Below, one piece after another: positions 46,135-56,411 of a stretch of DNA of 64,000 nucleotides. How positions within the stretch are numbered: position 1 is the stretch's first letter; every line of letters starts with the position of its first letter. Position numbers and translations under genes: made by a program. The notes below the pieces were generated by a model. That model was given only the letters and a program-made list of their open reading frames with translations. It had not been told where the DNA came from and made no database searches. Source of the DNA: Asterella californica (lineage: Eukaryota; Streptophyta; Marchantiopsida; Marchantiales; Aytoniaceae); assembly GCA_036924285.1 (NCBI GenBank), contig JAYKYS010000008.1, positions 13,067,001 through 13,131,000 of the forward strand, given 5' to 3'.

Positions 46135-46781
46135 AGCTGCAATAGAGAAATTGCACTATTCTATACGCTGAAAATCTCTCAAAATCTCCATGAAACTCGT
46201 CCGCCCACATCTCGCAATCAAGAGTTGTCACAAGTCACAACAAGGCAACTCCGCAAACTCCTCCTACAACAAGAATGAAGAAAGAACCTGTCCGCGAACT
46301 GTAGGTGTACAAAACACGGCGCAAATATCTAAAGAACTGACCGAGAAAGATCGGAACTAGACCAAATGAGGTCAGAAATGGACGTGCGATACCTTGAAAT
46401 TTCACAAATCTACCCTAATCAGACCACTATTTCTTTTGAACTCAAGTCCTAAAACTTTTGGGTTTGGTCAAAAAAGATCTGATCAAAAATCTATCGCTGA
46501 TAAGCTCCAAATCGGTTGAAACTTGACCGAGTACACAATTCGCATCTTTCTGAACACGACAGTTTTTTAGAGGCAGGTCAATAGATATCAGCGAGAGAAA
46601 AAATCATCTAGGCCTTTGAAATCACGTTCAAGTTTTTGATGACGAAAGAAACGATTTCGTCTCATCCGAACTATCAGCATGATAGTGCTCGACATCAAGC
46701 ACAATTCCAGCTGCTCTCTCTTGTACTTCTCCATGCATAAACTTCATCTTGCTCATCAGCAAGGGACACACGCTCTCTATT

Positions 46782-46793
46782 GCTCTGATACCA
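46782..46793 (-). other. Copia primer-binding site
   Basis: TGGTATCAGAGC on the minus strand, complementary to the 3' end of initiator methionine tRNA and the standard plant copia minus-strand primer site. It directly follows the LTR end at 46794. Confidence 0.9.
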
Positions 46794-47024
46794 TGTAGAA
46801 AGATCGATACTTCTAAGAAGACACTTCAAGAAGCGAGAGCGAGCAGGCAAGGAAGTAAAATAGAAATAAGATAGGAGAGGCTTCAACTCTCCATGTATAT
46901 ATAGTGGAGGTGAATACAAGAGAAACCATAATGGTGGGTTAGTCGTCTAACTAACTATATGTAACTATCCTAACCACTTCGACTTATATTAGCCGTTGAT
47001 CTATTAGAGCTTAGGACTATATCA
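46794..47024 (-). mobile_element. Copia 5' LTR, 231 bp
   Basis: On the minus strand it begins TGATATAGTCC at 47024 and ends CTTTCTACA at 46794, i.e. TG...CA, immediately ahead of the primer site. It contains ACTATATATACATGG, a TATA box. No second copy of this LTR is in the window. Confidence 0.8.
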
Positions 47025-47034
47025 ATAGAGACGA

Positions 47035-48384
47035 GTGAGCCGCTTACCAGTGTGGTTCAGCGCTAGAGTTGGAACAACGGAGTCTACACCAGGGATGATG
47101 ACATCCATTGTAAGATTCATTTCTGTCATCACTTGGTCGGATCAGTTGTTAGAGAGTAATGCTCATGCGGAAGATACTCCGGTCTTTGAGGAGGTGGAGG
47201 ACATGCCTAGCATGATTACGGTAGTACCATCTGCCTTGGATGTTTCACTATGGAGTTCAAGTGGAGAGTTGCAGCAATATGCTGATTGATTGGTGCAGTA
47301 GGTTTGGAATGAAGTCTTTATACCGTCAGTAGAGAAAGAGAGAGTTCTTCTTGCTACTGACCTTGTGACCTTATCACCGTTGGATACGACTCTCGTTCTA
47401 TGATAGTATCTAGAGGAGGGTGTGTGTGTTGGAGCTGTTTGGAAGGATAAGCATAAGTTTGGCTGCGATATTGCAAGCAGGCATACGAGTACAGCGATAT
47501 GTGTATGTGGAGAGAGATGAGATTACGAGACGCATCTCATTGCTACATGTGGCACGCTTGGTGTAGAGATATCTTGAGTTGTTGTCTATATCAGCCGTCA
47601 GAGGATACCAGCAAGCATTACCATCAGATATTTCGTTGTTGAGGCATAGAATCTCACATTTGTTGACACCATTTACTAGATGATAATCGGATGATCATGG
47701 CAAGATCACACGCGCACTAGGAAAGATCAGGGTTTACATGACCCACGATCTAGTATGTTTTGGAAGATGTTATAGATCTTACGACATCTCCAGATGCATT
47801 AGATGGATTCTCCAGCATACATCTTGGAGAATGTTCCTTTGTTGGGCGGTGCTCATACACAGATGATGACGAGTGTGCACCAAGTGCGATCTTGGGTTAG
47901 ATCCATAATGTTGTTGGATGCAATGAGAGTGAAATCTCGTACACATCATTCACAATTGTGATGGACAAACTTGTTACCGAGGGAGGTACTCAAGCACGCA
48001 CACGATGCAGTGAGACGACGAGCGCATTTCACAGTTGATGACATCTTGGATGCAAGACAACGATCTCAAGTAGTGAGAGTCGTCGATAGATCACTTATGG
48101 CAGTGGTGAACCTAGTGGGACGATCTAAAGCATCGTTGCTCACTTTGGTGAGTTTTTCAACGTCACATGCTTACATAGATGGAGGACTTGGGCTTGTGTG
48201 GGATGCTCAGTTACAGTAGTTGGTGGAGCTCAATGTCGATGAGAGAGAGCGAACGATGGGTTTCTCTACGAATACGACGGTAGTAACTTTGGTGTCAAAG
48301 GCTTCATGTCATCAAGTGTTGGGTCAAGCAATGGACTTGAACTGATTGACGTGGATTGTTAGCTTTGGACTGGCTGAGCAACGT
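47035..48384 (+). pseudogene. DNMT3-like cytosine-5 methyltransferase relic in a retroelement
   Basis: The plus-strand reading, with a few frameshifts and stops, shows C5-methyltransferase motifs in canonical order. From about 47429: VLELFG...LAAILQAGI (motif I) and YVYVERDEI (motif II). Near 47690-47715 the expected PCQ catalytic motif is degraded to S-W-Q. Then GLHDPRSSMFWKML, AYILENVP (motif VI, ENV) at about 47816, SVHQVRSW, SRTHHSQL-stop-WTN (motif VIII-like), RERTMGF and LGQAMD near 48240-48340 (motifs IX/X, as in DNMT3). The preceding 47035-47400 frame reads as an acidic linker. The relic runs straight into an LTR start at 48385 and abuts a copia LTR at 47024. It is clearly dead: stops, shifts and loss of the catalytic Cys. 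DNMT-carrying retroelements have been described in some algae; that this is one is inference from position. Confidence 0.75.
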
Positions 48385-49182
48385 TGTCGTGTCGTGGACC
48401 GGTTCCTATCTGAAATTCAAACTTCGATGCTTGTCGCTCCAAAGACACTCATGAGAAAGACAAGCTAAGCCATAGCTTACGGACTTTTGATATCATTTCG
48501 GATCTCCATTTTCATCGCATAGATGGGTAGAGCTCATTGTCCTTTCCATAGGCACTTTGTCTACTTTGTTTGGACGCCTAGTGGAGAAGTTACAAGACTC
48601 GAAAGATGAAGAAAACAAGTTAGGCCTCAGCTTACGGACTTTTGGCACAACTTCGGATCTTTGTTTTTATCGCATCAGTGGATAGAGCTCCTTGTCAGCT
48701 TTTCATAGGCACTTTGTCTACTTCGTTTGGACGCCTAGTGGAGAAGTTACAAGATTCGAAAGATGGAAAAAACAAGCTAGGCTCTAGCTTACGGACTTTT
48801 GGCACAACTTCGGATCTTCACTTTCATCACATAGATGGGTAGAGCTCATTGTCCGCTTTCCACGGGCCTCTTGTCTACTTCATTCGGACACCTACTGGAG
48901 AAGTTATGCGATTCGAAAGAAGGGAAAATCAAGCTAGGCCCTAGTTTACTTGCTGATTGGGTATTTGCAGCCCCAGGCGTTATATTAAAGACGTAAGGGG
49001 CCTGCTTCCTCATTATTGAAGAGAACTTGTACGTACAGAGATTGACGTAAGGGGGCAGCTTAAGGAGTCATCTTGTTTCTACGATCTGTCGGTGGACGTT
49101 TTGGAGAATTGAGAAGTCCAAAAAAGGCACGCAAGGTGTCATAGGGTTCAGATCTATGCATGCTACGTGTGGGTTAAGACGG
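48385..49182 (+). mobile_element. Gypsy LTR fragment (family A) with tandem repeats
   Basis: It begins TGTCGTGTCGTGGACCGG, like the 3' LTR at 61721. It contains three tandem units and then a block ending GTGGGTTAAGACGG. It stops where a second LTR-like start (TGTCGTGTTGTGG) appears at 49183. It is about 9% diverged from the matching part of the 61.7-kb LTR, compared with about 2% in the terminal block of the flanking LTRs. I therefore read it as the truncated 3' LTR of the methyltransferase-bearing element rather than part of the intact element's 5' LTR. Confidence 0.55.
48461..48929 (+). repeat. Three tandem units of about 156 bp in an LTR
   Basis: Units begin at 48461, 48616 and 48773 (155, 157 and 157 bp), each with CAGCTTACGGACTTTTG-like, TCGGATCT, GGGTAGAGCTC, GGCACTTTGTCTACTT and GGAGAAGTTACAAGA blocks. 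The same array recurs at 61797-62266 and partly at 45060-45410 (minus). Confidence 0.85.
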
Positions 49183-49396
49183 TGTCGTGTTGTGGTTCGG
49201 CTCTTGTGTGAAATTCTCGTGGAACGTATGTTGTGTTTCTTTTCTGTGTTTCGTGAATCGTATCGCATAACTTGCCAAACGGTGTGATGGGTGCCACTTT
49301 TATGATAATCTGTTAAAGTGATCGCACAGTAGAGGAACGTGCCAAGTCATCGATCTGTGCGCGTTCACTTCAGTGGTCCTTGTCATCGCATTTGTG

Positions 49397-49403
49397 TATA
49401 AAA
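49397..49403 (+). promoter_or_regulatory. TATA box upstream of the small-ORF pair
   Basis: TATAAAA in the context TTGTGTATAAAATGATGG, 102 nt upstream of the first small ORF's ATG at 49505. That spacing suits a short leader. It may be the LTR's own core promoter. Confidence 0.45.
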
Positions 49404-49504
49404 TGATGGGTCGAGGATTTATACGGCATTTTCTCTCAGCGGGTGATTCGTGAGGGTTCTCGGTGGTCTACATGGAGGAGTGAAGAACTGTAGGAGTGGT
49501 GGTT

Positions 49505-49720
49505 ATGGACGGAGGTTTGTTACCGGCTCCAGATCTTTCTTTCCCGAATCTGTTTCACATCAAGCTTCACTGCATCCACCGTAACCACTTTCAACAATGG
49601 TTAGTTGCGTACTTTGGCGATGAATTCATGGAGAGGGTGATGGAGTTACAGCTTCCGGTGATCCTTCCGATCGTAACATACGGAGAGACTTGGGATATGA
49701 CGGTGTACATTATGTTGTGA
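49505..49720 (+). CDS. Small ORF A, copy 1 (71 aa, unknown family)
   Basis: 71 codons ending TGA. I do not recognise the family. Key residues shared with copy 2 (60209-60424): F-x-N-x-F-x-IKL, HFQQ-x-L, FG-x2-F, VM, PVILP-x-VTYG, WD-x-TV-x-I. Identity is 36 of 71 residues with no gap. Several identical blocks use different codons (HFQQ, PVILP and VTYG each differ at three third positions), which points to selection on the protein. There is no signal peptide or transmembrane segment; it is a compact, aromatic-rich small protein. The start at 49505 is chosen because copy 2 starts at the equivalent MD; an in-frame ATG three codons upstream exists. It is followed after stop plus two codons by ORF B in the same frame. 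Confidence 0.6.
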   Translation: MDGGLLPAPDLSFPNLFHIKLHCIHRNHFQQWLVAYFGDEFMERVMELQLPVILPIVTYGETWDMTVYIML

Positions 49721-49726
49721 GAAACA

Positions 49727-49929
49727 ATGGATCTCAACTATCCATCGAACGTTCCTTTCAACCTTTGGGTCGATGTCCGGTGCCATTGCAGCCGAAGATC
49801 AATCATGGGGCTTGGATCGTGAGAAACTTCGGACAAGAATATTACAATCGCGTGATAGCTTCACCGTTTCTGTTTGTCGTACCTTTTATTGTAGAACGTT
49901 TTCAGGTTGTAATATTGACGTTGTATTAG
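49727..49929 (+). pseudogene. Small ORF B, copy 1, frameshifted
   Basis: ATG 49727 opens with MDLN, as in copy 2, and reads to near 49790. A one-base shift around 49787-49795 then moves the similarity into another frame (IVRNFGQEYY, FVVPFIVERF, VVILTLY) that ends at TAG 49929. The intact counterpart is 60431-60634. The initiator is in the same frame as ORF A, 6 nt after its stop. Confidence 0.55.
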
Positions 49930-50126
49930 TCTGCGACTCAATCGTTTCCATTCTGGTTGACCGCTTCTATGTAGTTACGGACCGCAAAGATACATCGACA
50001 TATCTGAAGGATTTTTTGAGGTCTTAGAGTCTTGTTGATGTCTTGTGTCTCCTTGGAGAATAAAAATTCGTTCTAGGGGAAAAAGTTGAGTAGAGAAAAG
50101 ACAAAAGTAAAGCTCTTTTTGCTCTT

Positions 50127-50148
50127 ATTGGTCCACTTTTGGACCAAT
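50127..50148. repeat. Perfect hairpin, 9-bp arms, in LTR
   Basis: ATTGGTCCA and TGGACCAAT flank a 4-nt loop, close to where the small-ORF segment rejoins the common LTR sequence (about 50165). Confidence 0.7.
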
Positions 50149-51093
50149 GGTGTTCTAGCTGATCCTCACGATGTTTCTGTGGTTTCTGGAGGCTTCGGGG
50201 GTCCATTCGCAAAACGAAGAGTATGGTTGGAGAGCTCTCAACCGGGGCTACAATCTGCGCTGAAGAATCGGTCGATTTGATGGAAGGATGAGGGCGTTAT
50301 GATCGATTGAGTGGAGGGGGGTGTAATTCGTACCTACCGTTACGTTTCTGGTTGTTCTGAGAGACTCGTGAGGAGTTTTGAGGAGCTGTCTGTTGGTTTG
50401 GAGAGCTGACGACGTGCTGGTCGTTTTGATATCAATTTCATCAAGTTCTTGATCGATTTGGATTCTGAACCGACCGATTGAAGTTGAGAAGTGCAGACAT
50501 GATAAGACGGGAACAGCGAGCTGTGATAGTCATGGATAGTTTGATATTGCTTAAGTTCTGAGTCGAATTTCTGAGTGAAACTTTCCACGATTGGGAAGTT
50601 TCACCTCAAATGGTCGAGTAGTTTGTTCAGAATCTTGGATCAAATGTACATGGGTCTGTAAAGCTCTTAAGTTAGCACAAATTACGGTTTGATCCATATA
50701 TGAGAACTGGTTTAAGATTTTGACCTGAAAATTGTTCAGGGTAAGAGTGAAGGGTCCAATCAAGCTTCCTGTGGAGTTTGATCATCATTGATCGACTGGT
50801 CTAGGAGGACTGAGGTCTCAAAGTTCAAAGATACTTCTGTTATTAGCAATTTCGAGTTTTTTGAGCTCGTTAGAGATCTAGTTGGCTATATACAGCTTGT
50901 GGTAGCTAGCTTTGGCTAAGAGCTTATACATGGATGTGGTTTGGACTTGGGTTTCAATCGTGTGATACTGGTGCAACTCTTTTTGTTAGCAAAGAGAAGG
51001 GGTTGCCAAATGTGCAGTTGGATCCGGCGATTACATCGATGTTCTAATGTTCACTATGTTCACTATGTTCTTACGATAGCAACAGTCTGATGA

Positions 51094-51486
51094 GCGAAAG
51101 GAAGCTTTGGCAACAAAGTTGGTACAAGCGGTGGTCAGCAAGATTGACCAGTTTGATGAGAGAGATGTCTCAACATATCTGAGACATTATGTGAAGGAGA
51201 TGGAGCTGAACCGGATCTCAGAAGATGAGATGATTGAGACGTTTGAGTTAGCAGCAGCTCCATAGATTAGAGATCATGTTAAAATGCTAACAAAGCATTT
51301 TAACAAGGATTGGGAGACGTTTGCTCGTGCCTTGATGGATGAGTACTCCTTGGAGGACTCTGATCGAATCACCAAGAAGTCATTCTTGGAGTAGGTTGAG
51401 CAACCAAGGAAGGGTTTACAAGCTACTGAGTTGCTCAGAGAGTTTGAGAAGCAATTTTCACGGCTGACCATGATGGAGAAGTTAAC
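51094..51486 (+). pseudogene. Ty3/gypsy gag remains
   Basis: Reads KLVQAVVSKIDQFDERDVS, YLRHYVKEMELNRISEDEM, HFNKDWETFARALMDEYSL and ELLREFEKQFSRLT, a capsid-type gag layout of plant gypsy elements, with in-frame stops (near 51263 and 51393). Similarity ends near 51486, where minus-strand element sequence begins; the rest of gag and the protease are not seen on this strand. Confidence 0.7.
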
Positions 51487-51529
51487 ATTCCTTCGGTGTG
51501 GCTTACCTCTGAACTTCCCTGTCCCAACT

Positions 51530-51950
51530 GTGATTGCTATTCTTCTTCTTCTTCTTCTATCTCATAACATTGCAAGTAGTTCACAACTATGTAGGGTCCT
51601 GATTTTTCATTCTCCGAGCTAGCACTCGGAGATGAAGAGTCTTCGTCCGAAATGTACCCTAAATCTGTCGAAGATGTTTCGCCTTGATGTGACATCTTTT
51701 TCCAGCTTACAGAGACACTTTTATCCGTGGGTTATTCTGTTTATACCAGTCTGTGATCACCTTAGCACCGTATAGCCAAGGTCTCTCTATAAGCACTCCA
51801 TAGCCAGACTTAACCAATGGCCTTAGTACAATATAGGTAAGTTTGAAGATTATCTCATCAATTGTCATAGGGATATCTCGCAGTACTCTCAAAGGTCTTC
51901 GTCGGCTCTGATCCGCCATCCTCAACACTCTTGGTGTTGATTCGAACGTG
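51530..51950 (-). pseudogene. Gypsy retropepsin C-terminal part (minus-strand element)
   Basis: The minus-strand frame 51928-51707 reads RRRPLRVLRDIPMTIDEIIF, LTYIVLRPLVKSGYGVL and ERPWLYGAKVITDW, the C-terminal half of a plant gypsy aspartic protease. The catalytic DSG segment should lie upstream and is not clear. A later piece in another frame (GYISDEDSSSPSASSENEKS, then YIVVNYLQCYEI and a Glu run) is an acidic spacer ending at a stop near 51530. Confidence 0.6.
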
Positions 51951-51952
51951 GA

Positions 51953-54240
51953 TTAGACGTTTCGCAACTTTCGTTGAGAAACGTTAGTTGTCATTTGTCT
52001 GGGTACAAAACGTTGGATGTGTACCGGAGGAATGGGAGTAAATTGTTGGGGTTGAGTACACACCACATCACCATCTTGGGTCTGTACTCCATAAACCCCG
52101 TCTTCACATTCCACAAAGTAGTTGGGCTCATACACTGACGCCCATTTCTCTAAATGTGTATTGTAAGATGGTTTGCTGCTAAAACATTCCGTGTTGGCAT
52201 GTCTCGGCTTCCCACAATTAGTACACCACAAATTCGGACGAGAACTAGTTGGTGATTTTCGCCTCTCTGGCGTCCTGACCAACTGCACCTTGAGATCTTC
52301 GAATTTCTTGAGAAGATCATCAAGTGCATTATCTTTAGGTGGTTGTGTTCTCCTCACCATCGGAGGTCTGGACTCCGCTGTTCTCTTTCGCTTCTTGTGT
52401 CTTTCTTCTTCGTCCGAAGACGAGGTATCTTCGTCTTCCGACGATGAACTGTCATCCGTAGACTCGTCGTCTGAAGATTTCTTCGAAGACGAAAATTTTC
52501 TATTCTTTCGCTTCAGCTTTTTCTTCTTTTTCTTCTTTTCATCCTTCACACCGTGCTTAGATTTTCTGAAATCCTTCTTCTTTCTCGACTCTGAAGCTTT
52601 TTCACGATCTCTGCTGAGGATGTTTGAGGACTCATAGTTCTCAGCAGAATCGATGGCTCAATCTAAGATTGACGTATCGAATCGTCTAATCCACGTTTGT
52701 TGCTTCGAAGGCAACCCTTTCACAAACCACTGCACTGCCTGTGGTGGTGTGTAGGCTGGATGCGTTCCATTAGCAGGTAGTCTATCCAAGATTCCATAAA
52801 ATCTCTGAACATAACTCTTCAAAGATTCTTTCCTCTTCTGTTTAACGCTGTTTACTTTGTGCAGTACATGCTTGTTATAATTCAGTTCCCCGAATCTCTT
52901 TAGGAATTCATTTTTCATTAAATCCCAAGTAGATAGCTTGGGTTAGATTGGCGTGACTGTATCATTTTTCAACTGCATGTTTCAACAGACTGGGAAAAAT
53001 TCTCGTTCGATCAACATCATTATCTTCTTTGTTCGCATGTGATACCGCCTCAAATTATTTATCAAAAGAATCGGCACCCTCTCCATCTCCATCACTGTCA
53101 GAATCTTCACCGCCAAATTTTGGATAGTTTTGGCGAGTATGATGGTGCTCCCGACGGAAGTGGTACTCCTGTCATCGTATGAGGTACTGTAGAATATGGA
53201 GGTGCTGAGTACTGTCCTCGACTATAATTTGTTGATATCGTAAAGTTTGGAATTCTCAACGGTCATGTACTAGATAAATTGCTTGATGGTTGAAGAGTCA
53301 CTTGGCAAGAGCACTCACAACTGCGGTACTTGTTCTGATACTCGAAAACTCACTTCGGACAAAGGTACTTTGGCCGAAGTACCTTCGACTGGATGAACGT
53401 CGTTTCGTCTCACGTCGTGCTCTTTCTTGGATGAAGACGAGGTAGAAGCTTTTTGACTTCGTAGCTTAAAAAACGATACTCCTGGAGTACCTTGAGGTCT
53501 AAGATTCAGGGTTCGAAGAGCAGGTGTTCCCAACGGTAACAATTCTCGAATTAATTCTTGTCCTCTTTGTTTCTTCAAGAGTTCTACAAAACTTGTGATC
53601 TCTGGTCCATGTTTAACAATCAGTTCCAAGGCCGCCTCCGATTTTGGATTTGGATCTTCTGCGAGAGAGGTTACAACATTAGGTTCTGATCTATCAGAAC
53701 TTGATGATGAAGATGAAGATTGAAAGAGGTCCACCCTTCAAAGTGAAGGAGTTTCTTCTACATCAGTCTCTTCGTCTTCAGCTCGGATACCCTTGTCCTT
53801 GCTCGTTGGTTCAAACAGAGATTCATGTAAACTTGTGGTCCTTGAAGGAAAAGATAACCATGGTGCGTCTTTAGGTAAACTCTCTCCACTCCGAACGCTC
53901 GAGTTTGGAGATTCGATGTCACCCTTCTTCTTCCAGTATGTGCGCTTGTCTTTCTCGTAATGCATTCGCGGTGAAATAGGTACTGAACTCCTTCCAAGCG
54001 AAGATGAAGTTCCTTCAGATAGATTTTTCACTTCCTGTCACTTCTGAGCTGCTTGACATCTTCGCTCCTTCGTGGTCTCCTTCTGACGTTGGACTTCTTC
54101 TAACAGTTCGAACCAATCTTCTTTTCAGCGCTCGTCTTGCCCTTCTCGTTTTCTGGTCTTCTTCAGAAGGCGCTCGTGCTCCCTCCGACATACATGTCGA
54201 CGGTTACAACATACTGAATTCAAGTAAAAATTAAATCTGT
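51953..54240 (-). pseudogene. Gypsy gag with zinc knuckle (minus-strand element)
   Basis: Pieces in order on the minus strand: a charged N-terminal region (54234-53315, stop at 53735); a segment with FGGEDSDSDGDGEGADSF; the gag core (52918-52658: MKNEFLKRFGELNYNKHVL, RKESLKSYVQRFYGILDRL, QAVQWFVKGLPSKQQTW); then a Lys/Ser/Glu-rich tract and a CCHC knuckle CTNCGKPRHANTEC (52549-51953). In-frame stops interrupt it in several places, including a TGA just after the core. The primer site at 54242 lies immediately upstream. Confidence 0.75.
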
Positions 54241-54241
54241 A

Positions 54242-54259
54242 TCTCCGGCAGCGGCGCCA
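54242..54259 (-). other. Gypsy primer-binding site
   Basis: TGGCGCCGCTGCCGGAGA on the minus strand closely resembles the TGGCGCC-type primer sites of many plant gypsy elements. It lies 11 nt after the LTR end at 54271. Confidence 0.75.
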
Positions 54260-54270
54260 AAAGTTTTATA

Positions 54271-56111
54271 TGTAACAACCCAGAGAAACACAAAGTATCA
54301 GAAATAGTAAATTAAGGATCGTTCCCACGAAGATACAGTTAACAATTACACAAAACACAATACTACATCATCACAATAGTAATTCAGATAGTTTTTTGTT
54401 ATTCTCACGGAATAGAATAATATCCGGATGAGAGATTAAGTTTGATAAGAAACCAAATCCAAGCAAAACCTGATAAATCGAATACAAACAACAATGAAAT
54501 AGTTCTTTGATCAGGGACCCTTCCAACAATACATATAAAATATTCGAGTAGTTAGATGTATGAACAAATGAGATAACAAATACTGCTGAAATGTTACTAG
54601 TGTTCTTCTGAAAAGACAGAAGAATACAGACTTCACATCAAGGTTCAAAGAATAAGCCCCTACTCTTCCTAAGGAGTGTTCTTCCAACTAAATCCTCACT
54701 ATTAAGAATCCCACTTATTTGAAGAAGCCAAACTTAAGACGAAGCCACCATGTTCCGAACTCTCCTTACAATTTAACTTATGCTTCTCCACTTCACAGTA
54801 ACTAATATGTTCTCAGATTCTTGAAATGTCCTTCGCTTAAATAGCCCGAAGATTCTCTTCGCCGAAAGTCACCTTCGGAGGTCTGCATCAAACAGATTTA
54901 CACCTGCGACAGCAAACTACGTCCTTTGTAGGTAATTGCCTTCGCCCACTTTATTCACACTCTCACTCTCCGCAATCTTGCGCAATCGAAAATTAAGTAA
55001 CAAAAAACTGAAAACATGGAAAAGGTAAAATGACTGAGAATCACATCGCTTATATAGTCCTTCGTCCTAAGATGGCGGATCTCATTTCTTACAAAAGATG
55101 ATTACATCTAGACCGTATGATCACGACTCCCCACTTGGCGGAACCGAGGTTTCTACTCTACCTAATTGTAATGTCTGTCCTATACTACATAGCGTGAACT
55201 TAACTGTCTCCCTAAGCTCCTTCAGATCTCGAATAATCCTGTCCGCTAGTCTTACTATTCTGCTCGTCACCGAAGGATCTGGCACTATCGTTAACTCTGT
55301 CCGAAGCCGCTGGAGAAGCTCCGTTTCTGTTGCGTTGAGTTCGGTGGCGAAGTACGTCGTCGCAACCTCGTCCACTTTCATCCGAAGCTCTTCGGCCTTC
55401 ACTTCTGCTATCTCCTTCGCTTTGTAAACCTTCACTAGCTCCTCATCCTTTGCAGCCAACTGCTCGTCCTTAGTCGCTAAGTGTTCCAAAATGACATCTC
55501 TCTCATCTTCCCCGAAGATCGAAAGTTCCTTCGTCTTGATGTGGTTACGACACTTCCTCACTCGGTACTTAATCGTGAAATGCTTAGGCTTCTGACTTCG
55601 CCAACTGAACTAGACCTCCGACTTCTCCTCACAAAACCTTAGAAGAGACTCTTCGTCGAAGGCAGCCTTCGTCCACTTTCGATCGACCGATGCGGAACGC
55701 TACAGTAAACACAAAAGCGGAAATAGTAAAGTGAATTGCTTTTTGACTCTACTTATAGCTTTTCCCCTCGCCTCATCACGTGCGAAGTCCTCCTGTTCCG
55801 CGGCACGCGAAGTTGTGTTAACTTCTGTCCCATTTTGGTTATTCTTTCCAAGGCCATAACTTCGTCGTTCGACGTCCGTTCTCAGCAAATGAGGTTTCCT
55901 TGAAAAGCTCTTCGTCCGTAGAATACAACCAGGTTATCCTTTCAAAGATATACATTTCATAACTCCTGTATTTCTACTCAGCATCATCTTTCGGCTAAGA
56001 AACTCTATACTACCATAAAACTTATCTTATCTATGATCTATACTAACCAACCTACTGTTTTATCTAACAAAACAAAAATTTTCTAACAAACTGGAAATCC
56101 AAGGCTTCACA
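54271..56111 (-). mobile_element. Gypsy LTR, 1841 bp, TGT...ACA
   Basis: On the minus strand it starts TGTGAAGCCTTGG at 56111, right after a polypurine tract, and ends TTGTTACA at 54271, before the primer site. Both ends are thus fixed by function-linked sequences although only one copy is present. It contains a 146-codon sense-strand ORF (55561-55121). Confidence 0.7.
55121..55561 (-). CDS. Coiled-coil ORF inside the gypsy LTR (147 codons with stop)
   Basis: Intact sense-strand ORF in the LTR, 146 residues. The first two thirds are strongly heptad-like and charged (EHLATKDEQLAAKDEELVKV, AEVKAEELRMKVDEVA, LLQRLRTEL), consistent with a coiled coil. No catalytic motif is seen. Upstream in the same LTR (55888-55562) are shorter open pieces that may be its broken 5' extension. 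Not a known retroviral-type protein; it could be an LTR-captured host fragment or an element-specific accessory ORF. Confidence 0.45.
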   Translation of the reverse strand: MRKCRNHIKTKELSIFGEDERDVILEHLATKDEQLAAKDEELVKVYKAKEIAEVKAEELRMKVDEVATTYFATELNATETELLQRLRTELTIVPDPSVTSRIVRLADRIIRDLKELRETVKFTLCSIGQTLQLGRVETSVPPSGES

Positions 56112-56125
56112 TACTCCCCCTCTCA
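56112..56125 (-). other. Polypurine tract
   Basis: TGAGAGGGGGAGTA on the minus strand directly abuts the LTR start TGTGAAG. It marks this LTR as a 3' LTR with respect to the pol fragment upstream of it. Confidence 0.75.
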
Positions 56126-56129
56126 ATTG

Positions 56130-56411
56130 TGAAGTGACCTCGCGAACATATCAGCAGTGATATCGCTTGATTCTTCCTCCATTCACTCAAGTAGCAAAAG
56201 GATTTCCTTCCAAGTCTTCAAGTTGGATTAAACCATTACCGTAACATTCTGAAACTTTGTATGGTCACATCCATCGCAGTTGTTACTTCCCTGGAAACTT
56301 AATATGTCTACTATCATATAGTAAGACTAAGTCTCTCTTGTTCACATCAACTTCCTTAACCTCTTATCATATACCTCTTTCCGCTTCTCCTGTATCTCCT
56401 TAGTTAGCTAC
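56130..56411 (-). pseudogene. Integrase C-terminal end (minus-strand gypsy)
   Basis: The minus strand reads EIQEKRKEVYDKRLRKL, then (after a stop and in shifted frames) pieces matching the plant gypsy pol C-terminus: LYDSR-like, FPGK-like, a CDGCDHTKF piece in place of the usual RWxGP-x-K, and LEDLEGNPF-like. It ends next to the polypurine tract. Confidence 0.6.

Larger units (their letters stand above)
49183..50999 (+). mobile_element. Proposed 5' LTR carrying a small-ORF pair
   Basis: It starts TGTCGTGTTGTGGTTCGGC, resembling the 48385 and 61721 LTR starts. It then departs into unique sequence with a TATA box and two small ORFs, rejoins the family-A LTR near 50165 (collinear with the minus copy at 43370-44080) and ends ...TTGTTAGCAAAGAGAAG, identical to the 3' LTR end. 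The 5' end is the uncertain boundary: 48385 is the alternative. Confidence 0.5.
51487..56411 (-). mobile_element. Nested minus-strand gypsy fragment in permuted order
   Basis: Read on the minus strand the order is: integrase C-terminus (56411-56130), polypurine tract, complete LTR (56111-54271), primer-binding site, gag (about 54240-51953), protease and spacer (to about 51530). RT, RNase H and the integrase core are absent. The fragment interrupts the plus-strand gypsy between gag and RT. A possible 5-bp AGTTA occurs at both junctions, weak evidence for a target-site duplication. Confidence 0.65.
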
